From the NCBI GenBank assembly GCA_964609085.1, contig CAZSRZ010000001.1, positions 55,497 to 119,496 on the forward strand: 64,000 nt of DNA, written 5' to 3'. Positions 25,238 through 33,738 of this stretch are shown here, one piece after another. The notes below the pieces were generated by a model, which saw only the letters and a list, made by a program, of their open reading frames with translations, made no database searches and was not told the DNA's origin. Position numbers and translations under genes: made by a program. This DNA is from JANPLG01 sp964609085. GTDB lineage: Bacteria > Armatimonadota > SYMT01. The first letter of the stretch is position 1. Every line of letters starts with the position of its first letter.

Positions 25238-28200
25238 ATGGTTGACGGCGATAGATCATGGATGTGCTCTGCGGATCGATGCAGACCCGACGATGATGAG
25301 GCGAGCGGCTTGAGTGCTCAGGAATCGAGCTTGAGATCGCGACGGCACCGCCGTCGGGCGTGGATGGGGGCCGTCTTCACCGCGCTCCTGTTTGGTGCCA
25401 TGGGGGCAACCGCAGGTGTCGGCAAGCCGGAGCGTCCTGTAGATCCGTCGCAGGCCTCGGCCCGGGAGCGCGCCACGCTGGAGCAGCGCTTCGGGTCCAC
25501 CGTCCGGCCTTTCTTGCGGACGTTCTGCGTCTCGTGCCACGGTGCCGCCAAGCCGGCGGCTCAGCTCGACCTGAGCACCCTCACCAACCTGGCGGCCGCG
25601 ACCCGCAGCTACCCCCATCTGCTGCGCGCCATGGAGAAGCTGGTGACGAGGGAGATGCCGCCGAAGTCAGTCGCCAGGCAGCCATCCGCCGCCGTCCGCC
25701 AGGCCGTCATCGAGTGGATCAAGGATCTGCGCCGCTACGAAACCGAGCGGAACGCGGGCGATCCGGGCCACGTCCCTCCGCGTCGCCTCAGCAACGCCGA
25801 GTACGACTACACCATCCGGGATCTCACCGGCGCTGATATCCGGCCGACGCGCGAGTTTCCCGTGGATCCCGCCAATCAGGAGGGGTTCGATAACTCCGCC
25901 GAGTCCCTCTCCATGTCGCCGGCACTGATGAAAAAATACATGCAGGCGTCAAAGCAGGTGGCGGATCATCTGGTGCTGCAGCCGTCCGGCATCGGTTTTG
26001 CGCCCCACCCCGCACTTGTCGACACCGATCGCGACAAGTACTGCATCCTCCGCATCGTCGACTTCTACAAGCGTCAGCCGACGCAGCTCGCCGATTACTT
26101 TCTTGCGGCCTGGCGGTTCCTCCACCGCAACAGCCTCGGCATGCCCCAGGCCAGGCTCGACGCGATCGCGGCCCAGAGCGCTGTGAGCCCGCGTTACCTG
26201 GACCTGGTCTGGCAACTGCTGTCCGACCCCAATGAGCGGGTAGGCCCCACCGCCCGACTGCAGGCGATGTGGCGAGAGCTGCCCCCACCCACCGGACAGA
26301 GCGCCGATTCGGTCCGGCCGGGCTGCATCGCGATGCAGATGTACGTGCAGCGGCTGCGGAAGAAGCTGGCGTGGCGGTTTGAAAACCTCAAGGTGCCCCC
26401 GGGCTTCTCGGCCGGCGGGCAGTGCTTTGTGCTCTGGAAGGACCGGCAGTACGCGACCCATCGCCGAGAGCTGTACGAGGATGCACTGCAGCCCGATGGC
26501 CAGCCGAAGCCCCGCACAGTCAGTGTTCGGGTGGAAGGGGGCGGTCGTCGGAACGAAGTCGTGGTGGATCCGGTGGATCCGGAACTCTTCGTTCCGGGAA
26601 TGAGCGAGCCGCAAGCCGTTCGCGATGCGCACCTCGCCTCGTTTCGACGCTTCTGCAGCGTTTTTCCAGATGCTTTCTACATCTCCGAGCGGGGCCGGAT
26701 GTTCCTCGACGACCCAAACGACCGCGGTCGGCTCCTGAGCGCTGGGTTCCACAATCAGATGGGCTACTTCCGCGACGACTCCCCTCTCTCCGAGCTGATC
26801 CTGGATGAGCAGGGGCGACGCGAGCTAGACCGGCTGTGGCTCGAGTTCGACTTCATCGCCTCGGTGCCGGAACGCATGCACGTGGAGTTCATCTTCTATG
26901 AGCGTGCGGAATCCGGGACGATGAAAAGCCCCGAGTTCGACTTTGCCCGCTCCGAGGACAAGGATGCCACTTCCGACGCCAAGATCCGGCGGTTGGCGGA
27001 GGTCTATCTGGCGAAGGCACGCAGGGGGCTGGCTCCCGGAGACTCTCCCGTTACCCTGGAGGCGATCCAGCAGCATTTCCACCGGACCTCAGTGAACATC
27101 AGAGCCATACAGCAGGCCAGACTCGCAGCGGAACCTTCGCACCTGGTCGCCGCGCTTGACTTTGCCCGCCGGGCATTTCGAAGACCGCTGACCGCAGCGG
27201 AGCGTTCGAGCCTGGAGGCGTTCTACAAGGCGCTGCGCACCCGGGACGGATTGAATCACGAGGACGCCATGCGGGATGTCATCGCGAGCGTACTGATGTC
27301 CCCGCATTTCCTCTTCCTCGGGACTGAGGGAACTGCCGGGACTGGTACCGCCGCAGGCCGCGTGACTCAGCCGCTCTCTGGGCACGCACTCGCGAGCCGG
27401 CTCAGCTACTTCCTTTGGTCCAGCATGCCGGATGAACAGTTGCTGGCCCACGCCGCGGCGGGCGACCTTCAGCGCCCCGACGTCCTGACGGCGCAGACTC
27501 GCCGGATGCTGCGGGATCCTCGCGTGCGCGCGCTCGCCCTGGAGTTCGGCGGCAACTGGCTGGACTTTCGGCGGTTCGAGCAACACAACGCCGTAGATCG
27601 TGAACGTTTCCCCACCTTCAATGACGAACTCCGCCAGGCGATGTTCGAGGAGCCGGTGCGTTTCCTGGTGGATGCCTTCCAGGGGAACCGATCTGTCCTT
27701 GAGATGCTGTACGGCAGGCACACCTTTGTGAATGCCGCCCTCGCCCGGCACTACAAGATGGACGACGTGAAGCCGGCCCCGAAGGAGTGGCAACGGGTCG
27801 ACGATGCTGACCGCTACGCCCGTGGAGGGCTGCTGCCCATGGCGGTCTTCCTGACCTACAACTCGCCGGGCCTGCGGACGAGCCCGGTGAAGCGCGGCTA
27901 CTGGATGGTCCGGAGGGTGCTGGGCGAGCACATCCCCGCGCCCCCGCCGGTCGTGCCCGAACTCCCTCGTGATGAGGGCAAGCTCGGTGACCGAACGCTG
28001 CGCCAGGTGCTGGAGCAGCACCGGCAGCATCCCGCGTGTGCGGGTTGCCACGCCCGATTCGACTCCTTTGGGCTGGTCTTCGAAAACTACGGGCCAATCG
28101 GCGAACTGCGCACTCGCGATCTGGGGGGCAAGCCCGTGGACACCCGCGCGGTATTCCCCGGGGGCGCAGAGGAGTCCGGCCTGACCGGGCTCCGCGAGTT

Positions 28201-28444
28201 CGTCCGCGCCCGACGAGAGGGCGATTTCGTCGAGAACCTCAGCCGCAAGTTGCTCGCTTACGGTCTGGGTCGCAGCCTGCTCCCGTCCGACGAGCCACTG
28301 CTCACCGGCATGCGGCGACGCCTGGCGGGTGACGGCAACCGGATCGGTGCGATGATCGACAGCATCGTTACCAGCACGCAGTTCCGAACTCGCAGAGCGC
28401 CGCAGAGGGCTGCGGGGACGCTGCCACATGGAGTAGCCCGATGA
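25238..28444 (+). CDS. PSD1-type c-heme protein (DUF1587/1592/1588/1585/1595)
   Basis: Up to 1068 residues. An N-terminal membrane/signal segment (about 42-60) is followed by a cytochrome-like unit with CVSCH (about 97-101). DUF1587 (RRLSNAEYDYTIRDLTG), a long middle region, DUF1595 (FARRAFRRPLTAAERSSL), DUF1592 (ASRLSYFLWSSMPDEQLL), DUF1588 (GLLPMAVFLTYNSPGLRTSPVKRGYW, with a second CAGCH) and DUF1585 (KLLAYGLGRSLLPSDE) come in turn. These large periplasmic heme proteins are typical of Planctomycetota, Verrucomicrobiota and relatives and are thought to work in oxidative carbohydrate breakdown. The 380-residue middle part is longer than usual. The start is uncertain: 25238, TTG 25310 or ATG 25364. 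A DUF1552 gene, its usual partner, lies 2 kb downstream. Confidence 0.88.
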   Translation: MVDGDRSWMCSADRCRPDDDEASGLSAQESSLRSRRHRRRAWMGAVFTALLFGAMGATAGVGKPERPVDPSQASARERATLEQRFGSTVRPFLRTFCVSCHGAAKPAAQLDLSTLTNLAAATRSYPHLLRAMEKLVTREMPPKSVARQPSAAVRQAVIEWIKDLRRYETERNAGDPGHVPPRRLSNAEYDYTIRDLTGADIRPTREFPVDPANQEGFDNSAESLSMSPALMKKYMQASKQVADHLVLQPSGIGFAPHPALVDTDRDKYCILRIVDFYKRQPTQLADYFLAAWRFLHRNSLGMPQARLDAIAAQSAVSPRYLDLVWQLLSDPNERVGPTARLQAMWRELPPPTGQSADSVRPGCIAMQMYVQRLRKKLAWRFENLKVPPGFSAGGQCFVLWKDRQYATHRRELYEDALQPDGQPKPRTVSVRVEGGGRRNEVVVDPVDPELFVPGMSEPQAVRDAHLASFRRFCSVFPDAFYISERGRMFLDDPNDRGRLLSAGFHNQMGYFRDDSPLSELILDEQGRRELDRLWLEFDFIASVPERMHVEFIFYERAESGTMKSPEFDFARSEDKDATSDAKIRRLAEVYLAKARRGLAPGDSPVTLEAIQQHFHRTSVNIRAIQQARLAAEPSHLVAALDFARRAFRRPLTAAERSSLEAFYKALRTRDGLNHEDAMRDVIASVLMSPHFLFLGTEGTAGTGTAAGRVTQPLSGHALASRLSYFLWSSMPDEQLLAHAAAGDLQRPDVLTAQTRRMLRDPRVRALALEFGGNWLDFRRFEQHNAVDRERFPTFNDELRQAMFEEPVRFLVDAFQGNRSVLEMLYGRHTFVNAALARHYKMDDVKPAPKEWQRVDDADRYARGGLLPMAVFLTYNSPGLRTSPVKRGYWMVRRVLGEHIPAPPPVVPELPRDEGKLGDRTLRQVLEQHRQHPACAGCHARFDSFGLVFENYGPIGELRTRDLGGKPVDTRAVFPGGAEESGLTGLREFVRARREGDFVENLSRKLLAYGLGRSLLPSDEPLLTGMRRRLAGDGNRIGAMIDSIVTSTQFRTRRAPQRAAGTLPHGVAR

Positions 28445-28917
28445 CGACATTACCCGTCAACGATTTGAGCCGCGCCGCTGAGAAGGCGGTGGAGAGGTTC
28501 CTCTACGGCCTGGATCAGGTACCTGATGATCGCTTGAGCTGGAGGCCGAGTGACACCTGCAAGTCCCCACTGGAGATCGTGGCGCGAATGAGCGGGCACG
28601 TGCGATTTGTTGCTCGCTGTGTCGCCGACCGGAGCGTCCCCGACCGCGTCGGGTTCTACGCCAACCCACCGACGACGCGCTCCGAGGCTCACCGGGCCAT
28701 CTCCGAGGCCGTTGCGGAACTGGTCGCCGTGTTCGACTCGCTCACTCCCTCAGACCTGGAAGCGGCCATGACCGCGCCCTGGGGGGAGACGCTGCCGGTG
28801 CACCGGTATCTACCGCTGTGCCTCAACTCGCTCTTCTATTTCCAGGGACAGTTAAACTACGTCCAGATGGCCTACGGGGATATGGGGGTGAACATCCCTC
28901 CTCACTGGCGCCCATAG
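28441..28917 (+). CDS. DinB-like four-helix protein
   Basis: 158 residues. The length and helix pattern match the DinB/DUF664 family (LYGLDQVPDDRLSWRPSD, SPLEIVARMSGHVRFVAR, YFQGQLNYVQMAYGD). Family members usually bind a divalent metal through three histidines. Here only H53 is retained, and the C-terminal 'H..YHxGQLNY' motif reads F-Y-F-QGQLNY, so metal binding is doubtful. The role is unknown; some relatives use thiol cofactors. The ATG overlaps the stop of the PSD1 gene (ATGA), so the two are translationally coupled. Confidence 0.75.
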   Translation: MTTLPVNDLSRAAEKAVERFLYGLDQVPDDRLSWRPSDTCKSPLEIVARMSGHVRFVARCVADRSVPDRVGFYANPPTTRSEAHRAISEAVAELVAVFDSLTPSDLEAAMTAPWGETLPVHRYLPLCLNSLFYFQGQLNYVQMAYGDMGVNIPPHWRP

Positions 28918-28972
28918 CCGCCTGTTCACCGGCAACTTCTCCGGGGTGCTCTCCGAGGTGCCGGAAGGAGCG

Positions 28973-29965
28973 ATGTTGGACCGCAGACTGTTAGGGCGAA
29001 CAGACCTCCACGTAAGCCGAGCCGGCGTGGGCGGGCTCTTCATCTCGCGGGTGGGCGGGGATCGCGAATCGGCCATCGCGGCCATCCGGCGTGCGCACGA
29101 ACTCGGCGTCAACTTCTTCGACACCGCCCCTTCCTACTACGACAGCGAGGAGGTGCTCGGCGAGGCGCTGGTCGGGCTCGGGGAAGATGTCGTCGTCTCC
29201 ACGAAGCTAGGCGGCAGGCCCAGCCCCTTCGATCCGCGCAGCGCAGCCGAGCTCCGGAGTTCGGTCGAGCAGAGCCTTCGCAACCTCCAGCGCGATCGGA
29301 TTGACATCCTGATGATCCACGAGCCGGATCGGCCCGGGCAGTATGACTGGTGGACAGACTGGGGCACCTTCGACGGGCCTGTGCGTCAGGTGCTGTCGGA
29401 TCTGAAGCGGGAGGGACTCGTCCGCTGGACAGGGCTTGGCGGCACCACAACCTACGAACTCCCACGCGTGATGGAGAGCGGCGGTTTTGATGTGGTGCTC
29501 ACAGCCTTCAACTACAGCCTGCTCTGGCGGGAGGCGGCCATTTCAGTCATCCCCACGGCGGTGCATCTGCGGATGGGGCTCGTGGCCGGCTCCCCGCTGC
29601 AGCAGGGGGCGCTGGCGCGGCGATTCGACCTTGAGGTCGGCGTCGGTGCACCGTGGCTCTCCCCGCCCCGTCGCGACCAGTTCCGCCGCCTCTACGCCCT
29701 GCAATCACAGTGCGGGCTTTCGCTGGCGGAACTGGGACTGCGCTTCGTCGCCGGTGATTCAAGGATCGACAGCGTTCTCTGCGGCGCGCGCGACGTTGCT
29801 GAAGTCGAGGCATGCATCACCGCGATTGAGGCCGGACCACTGGACGCGGAAACGCAGTCCGCGCTGGCTCGGATCGCCGCCCTCGTGCCGTTTCGACCGT
29901 ACGAGGAGCCGTTCAGTCTCCCCTTCAGCCGCGAGTACCGGGGGCCGGGCCGGGCAGGCCGCTGA
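28973..29965 (+). CDS. aldo/keto reductase
   Basis: 330 residues with an AKR TIM barrel. The catalytic tetrad is present: D50 and Y55 in FFDTAPSYY, K78 in VVVSTKLGG and H116 in ILMIHEPD. The pattern RTDLHVSRAGVGG near the start and C-terminal SRIDSVLCGARDVAEVEAC resemble the L-fucose / D-threo-aldose dehydrogenase group. It would oxidise or reduce a sugar or polyol with NAD(P). AAGGAG lies directly ahead of the ATG at 28973, preferred over the frame start at 28946. It is part of the plus-strand run with PSD1, DUF1552 and DUF1080 genes. Confidence 0.9.
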   Translation: MLDRRLLGRTDLHVSRAGVGGLFISRVGGDRESAIAAIRRAHELGVNFFDTAPSYYDSEEVLGEALVGLGEDVVVSTKLGGRPSPFDPRSAAELRSSVEQSLRNLQRDRIDILMIHEPDRPGQYDWWTDWGTFDGPVRQVLSDLKREGLVRWTGLGGTTTYELPRVMESGGFDVVLTAFNYSLLWREAAISVIPTAVHLRMGLVAGSPLQQGALARRFDLEVGVGAPWLSPPRRDQFRRLYALQSQCGLSLAELGLRFVAGDSRIDSVLCGARDVAEVEACITAIEAGPLDAETQSALARIAALVPFRPYEEPFSLPFSREYRGPGRAGR

Positions 29966-30001
29966 ACCCGGGCGCACCACCGCGACGAGAGACGATGCCC
30001 A

Positions 30002-30358
30002 ATGAAAACCCCGGCAGGTTCGTTTGACGAATACTTGAGCTCACTGGAAGCAGGGCAGCGGGCGGCCCTCGAGGACCTCCGCCGGATCATCCGATCGGAG
30101 GCGCCGGACGCTGTGGAAGGCATCAGTTACGGCTTGCCCGCCTTCCGGCTAAACGGTCGGGCGCTCGTCGCGCTGGGAGCGACGAAGTCGCACTGTGCCC
30201 TCTACCCGATGAGCGGGTCGGCCGTGGCGGACCACAGGGACGCCCTCGTCGGTTTCGAGACGAGCAAGGGAACCATCCGGTTTCAGCCGGAGAAGCCCAT
30301 CCCGGAAGATCTGGTACGGCGGCTCGTCCGGGCGCGCATCCTCGAAAATGAAGGGTGA
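30002..30358 (+). CDS. DUF1801 (YdhG-like) protein
   Basis: 118 residues matching the DUF1801 family: FDEYLSSLEAGQRAALEDLRRIIR, EGISYGLPAFRLNGRALVALGATKSHCALYPMSG, then GTIRFQPEKPIPEDLVRRLVRAR. This is a small alpha/beta fold with no established function; a relative of the frataxin-like YdhG group. It lies 36 bp after the AKR stop in the same run, so co-transcription is likely. Confidence 0.85.
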   Translation: MKTPAGSFDEYLSSLEAGQRAALEDLRRIIRSEAPDAVEGISYGLPAFRLNGRALVALGATKSHCALYPMSGSAVADHRDALVGFETSKGTIRFQPEKPIPEDLVRRLVRARILENEG

Positions 30359-30422
30359 GCAGCACGCGCTGATCCGAGTCTGCTATCATCCACACGTAGC
30401 CACCTCCCCGAGGATCCACCGG

Positions 30423-31787
30423 ATGCCCCGCGAAGATTCCGACCCAAAGCCTGCAGACTCCGCGCTCTCTCGCCGCGTCCTCCTGCGCGGGGCGGGGGTT
30501 GTGATGGCCCTCCCATGGCTGGAGTCGATCCCGGTGTGGGGTGCTCAACCCGTCACCGGCAAGCCGGGCGATTCGGAATCCTCAGCTCCGCCGCGGCGAT
30601 TTGTCGTCCAATTCATGGGCACGGGCATCAGCCCCGACCAGTGGTGGGCCCGCGGTGAGGGTGCCGCGATGGAACTTAGCCGCTGTCTGGCACCGCTCGA
30701 GCCATTCCGGTCCGAGTTAAACGTCATCAACGGGCTTTTCAACAAGCCGTCCACCGGCGTTGGGATTCATCCCGGGATGACCGGAAACATCCTGTCCGGG
30801 ATGCCGCTCACGCGGGGGGCCGTCCTGCAGGGCGGCATCAGCGTGGATCAGGTGCTGGCGCAACGGATTGGACAGGATTCGGTGCAGCCGAGCCTCGTGC
30901 TGGCTTGCGAGCAGCCGCTGACGGGATACCACGAGACCAACTTCTCGATGGCCTACAGTTCCCACATCTCATGGCAGAGCGCGGACTCGCCCGTCCCCAC
31001 GGAGGTCTACCCTTCCCTCGCTTTCGACAGCCTCTTCGAGAACAGCGGCAGCCGTCGCACCCAGAGCATTCTCGACCGCGTGCGCGAGGAAGCGGCGGGA
31101 CTGCGCAAGCAGGTGAGCGCCGACGATCGGTCCCGGCTGGACGAGTATCTGCACAGCGTGAGGGAAGTGGAGCAGCGGGCACAGAAGCTGCGCACCGACT
31201 TGAACAAAGCCGCGGGCAAGGCGGCGGATCGTGGGCAGCCGTTGGGAACGATGAAGCGACCCGATAATGGACTGCCGGAAGACATCCGCGAGCACATGCG
31301 CCTGATGTGCGACATCGTCGCGCTGGCGATCCAGACGGACAAGACCCGGGTCGCATCCATGCTGATGTGTCGCGACCTGTCAGGCCTCTTCTACCCTTTC
31401 CTGGACGTGCGCGACGCCCATCACCCGGCATCGCACTACGATCGGAGCGAGGGTTACGAGCGCATCACTCGCTTCTACGTGAGTCAACTCGCCTATCTGG
31501 CCGGCCGCCTCAAAGCCATGCCCGAGGGAAGCGGGACGGTGCTCGACAACACCTGCCTGCTCTGGCTTTCCAACATGTGGTCCGGCTCTCGGCACGACAA
31601 CACCACCCTGCCCGTGCTGACGGTCGGTAGACTGGGCGGCACGCTCGCCACCGGCCGGGTGCTGAACTACCGGGACAAAGGCGACGAGAACCGAAAGCTC
31701 TGCAGCCTCTATCTCTCCCTGATGGACCGGATGGGAGTGCAGTTGAGCCGCTTCGGCGACGCTGACACCCGGCTGTCGGGCATTTAG
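30423..31787 (+). CDS. DUF1552 protein with Tat-like signal
   Basis: 454 residues. The N-terminus has SRRVLLRGAGVVMALPWLE, a twin-arginine-type export signal. The body is DUF1552: RRFVVQFMGTGISPDQWW, LNVINGLFNKPS, HPGMTGNILSGMPL, SVDQVLAQRIG, LPEDIREHMRLMCDIVALAIQTDKTRV and WLSNMWSGSRHDNTTLPV. DUF1552 proteins are related to the DUF1501/sulfatase-like group and are nearly always encoded beside PSD1 heme proteins. GAGG lies 8 nt before the ATG at 30423, chosen over the longer frame from 30348, which would overlap the DUF1801 gene. It probably acts in the periplasm together with the PSD1 protein at 25-28 kb. Confidence 0.9.
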   Translation: MPREDSDPKPADSALSRRVLLRGAGVVMALPWLESIPVWGAQPVTGKPGDSESSAPPRRFVVQFMGTGISPDQWWARGEGAAMELSRCLAPLEPFRSELNVINGLFNKPSTGVGIHPGMTGNILSGMPLTRGAVLQGGISVDQVLAQRIGQDSVQPSLVLACEQPLTGYHETNFSMAYSSHISWQSADSPVPTEVYPSLAFDSLFENSGSRRTQSILDRVREEAAGLRKQVSADDRSRLDEYLHSVREVEQRAQKLRTDLNKAAGKAADRGQPLGTMKRPDNGLPEDIREHMRLMCDIVALAIQTDKTRVASMLMCRDLSGLFYPFLDVRDAHHPASHYDRSEGYERITRFYVSQLAYLAGRLKAMPEGSGTVLDNTCLLWLSNMWSGSRHDNTTLPVLTVGRLGGTLATGRVLNYRDKGDENRKLCSLYLSLMDRMGVQLSRFGDADTRLSGI

Positions 31788-31853
31788 GCCTCGCGGCCAC
31801 GATAGGTGACTGCCGATCGCAGTTGAAACCTAGGGAGGAAGAGCAACCACACC

Positions 31854-32516
31854 ATGTCCCCCACCCCGTCTCGACGATCTCTACTCGCTGCGTTGGCCGG
31901 GCTGACCCTGCTCCCTCCTCGTGCGGAGTGCGCTCCCAAGGAGGAGGCGGCCTGGAAAACGCTGTTCAACGGCACTTCGTTGATGGGCTGGAAGGCCACG
32001 CCGTTCACCGGGGCCGGCGGGGTGAAAGTCGAGAAGTCGTTCCGCACCGGACCGGGCGCCATCGTCGTGGAAGCGGGCGCGACGCTCACCGGCTTCCACT
32101 GGGGTGGCGAAGCCCCCCGGATGGGCTACGAGATCGAGCTCGAGGTCCTGAAGATCAATGGGAGCGACTTCATGTGCGGGCTCACATTCCCCGTGGGAGA
32201 GGCGCACGTCAGCCTCATCCTCGGGGGCTGGGGGGGTGGTCTGGTGGGCATCTCCAGCATTGATGGGCACGATGCGTCCGAGAACGACACGACGAAGTAC
32301 ATGAGCTTCGTCACGGATCGTTGGTATCGCGTCCGGGTCCGCGTCACCCGCCGTAAGATCGAGGCGTGGCTGGATGAGAAGTCGATCGTAGACCAGGAGA
32401 TCACCGGGAAGAAACTGGGGCTGCGCGCTGGAGAAATCTCGCTCTCGGTGCCCATCGGCATCTGTACCTACCAGACCAGCGCCGCCTACCGCGCGATTCG
32501 GTTGCGCCGACTGTAG
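31854..32516 (+). CDS. secreted DUF1080 / 3-keto-disaccharide hydrolase-like protein
   Basis: 220 residues. The signal region SRRSLLAALAGLTLLPPRAECA may be Tat type. The mature domain has the DUF1080 concanavalin-like pattern: WKTLFNGTSLMGWKATP, GGEAPRMGYEIELEVLKINGSDFMCGLTFP, WYRVRVRVTRRKIEAWLDEKSIVDQEI. Some DUF1080 proteins hydrolyse 3-keto-glycosides made by oxidoreductases. Catalytic residues for this subgroup cannot be named from sequence alone. The context (PSD1, DUF1552, AKR, enolase-superfamily enzyme, ThuA elsewhere) supports a keto-sugar route. Confidence 0.82.
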   Translation: MSPTPSRRSLLAALAGLTLLPPRAECAPKEEAAWKTLFNGTSLMGWKATPFTGAGGVKVEKSFRTGPGAIVVEAGATLTGFHWGGEAPRMGYEIELEVLKINGSDFMCGLTFPVGEAHVSLILGGWGGGLVGISSIDGHDASENDTTKYMSFVTDRWYRVRVRVTRRKIEAWLDEKSIVDQEITGKKLGLRAGEISLSVPIGICTYQTSAAYRAIRLRRL

Positions 32517-32548
32517 CCCCCAGGTCGATCCCGCGCTCTCGGAACCTG

Positions 32549-33727
32549 ATGCGGATCACCTCCGTCGACCCCTTCTACCTCCGGATGCCCACCGTCACGA
32601 CGGCGGCGGACGGCACGCAGGACACGCTCGTGGTGCGCGTCCGCACGGACACGGGTCTGGAGGGATGGGGAGAGTGCGACGCGTCTCCACTGGTCTCCCT
32701 GGCCGCGTACTGCTGCCCCATGTCGCACGGGAACATCATCAACATCCGCGACAGTCTGATCGGCGAACGGTTATCCGAGCCGGAGGACGTGCGCAGGCTG
32801 CATGCCAGAGTCGTGCGGCAGGGCATGGATATCCAGCAGATACACCACGCGTACAGCGGCGCGGATATCGCCCTGTGGGACCTGGTGGGGAAGCACCAAG
32901 GAGCACCGACCTACCGGCTCCTGGGCGACGGCGAAGCACACGCCAAACTGCCCTACGCCTCCGTGCTCTTCGGGGATACGCCCGTGGAGACTCGGGCGAT
33001 CGCCGACGGGCTGCGCGAGCGAGGATTTCGGGCGGCTAAGTTCGGCTGGGGCCCGCTCGGAAAGGTTGACGCTCAGTTCGACCTGGCGCTGGTCCAGGCG
33101 GCGAGGGATGGACTCGGCCCCGCGGCGGAGTTGATGGTGGACGCCGGCTGGGCCTGGGGCACGGACGATGCGACGGCGTCCGCCCGGGGGGAGGCGTTCG
33201 CAGCGTGTGGGCTCACCTGGCTTGAAGAGCCGCTGCATGGAGATGCCATTCCCGCCTACACCCGACTGGCGGCCCGCCGCCCCGCAGTCCCGATCGCCGC
33301 AGGGGAGAGCGCCGGGCACCTGCGGGCGGCCGAGGACTTCCTCGAACACGCCGGGCTGTCGTTTCTGCAGATCGACGCCGGCCGCATCGGCGGGATAACC
33401 CCGGCCCGGCGGGCCTGCGAACTCGCCGCGGCCCGGGGCGTCACCTACGTGAACCACACGTTCAAGTCCCGGCTCAGTCTGGCGGCGGCCCTGCACGTCT
33501 TCGCCGCGTACGCAGCCTTCCGGTATCTCGAATACCCTGCCGCAGGATCAGAACTCTCTCGGAACCTGGCCGTAGGTCCTCTGGACCCGGGTCGGGACGG
33601 TTTCGTGCGTGTGCCCGACGTCCCGGGTCTGGGGGTCACTGTCCAGACGGAGGTCGTCCGCAAGTTCCTGGTGCCCACACGCATCGAGCTGGCTGGCCAG
33701 CTCCTCTACGACGACGCGGCGCTGTAG
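32549..33727 (+). CDS. mandelate racemase/muconate lactonizing enzyme family protein (sugar-acid dehydratase or racemase)
   Basis: 392 residues, enolase superfamily. After the capping domain (1-130), K164 in AAKFGWGPLG is the base on one side. The metal ligands are D198 (LMVDAGWAW), E226 (WLEEPL) and E253 (IAAGES), and the D276-H303 dyad (QIDAGRIGG and YVNHTFKS) places it in the mandelate racemase subgroup. Such enzymes take the alpha-proton from a carboxylate, most often dehydrating sugar acids. The product of sugar oxidation by the neighbouring genes is a plausible substrate. It is the last gene of the plus-strand run and converges on ruvB. Confidence 0.88.
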   Translation: MRITSVDPFYLRMPTVTTAADGTQDTLVVRVRTDTGLEGWGECDASPLVSLAAYCCPMSHGNIINIRDSLIGERLSEPEDVRRLHARVVRQGMDIQQIHHAYSGADIALWDLVGKHQGAPTYRLLGDGEAHAKLPYASVLFGDTPVETRAIADGLRERGFRAAKFGWGPLGKVDAQFDLALVQAARDGLGPAAELMVDAGWAWGTDDATASARGEAFAACGLTWLEEPLHGDAIPAYTRLAARRPAVPIAAGESAGHLRAAEDFLEHAGLSFLQIDAGRIGGITPARRACELAAARGVTYVNHTFKSRLSLAAALHVFAAYAAFRYLEYPAAGSELSRNLAVGPLDPGRDGFVRVPDVPGLGVTVQTEVVRKFLVPTRIELAGQLLYDDAAL

Positions 33728-33738
33728 GCGAACACGCC

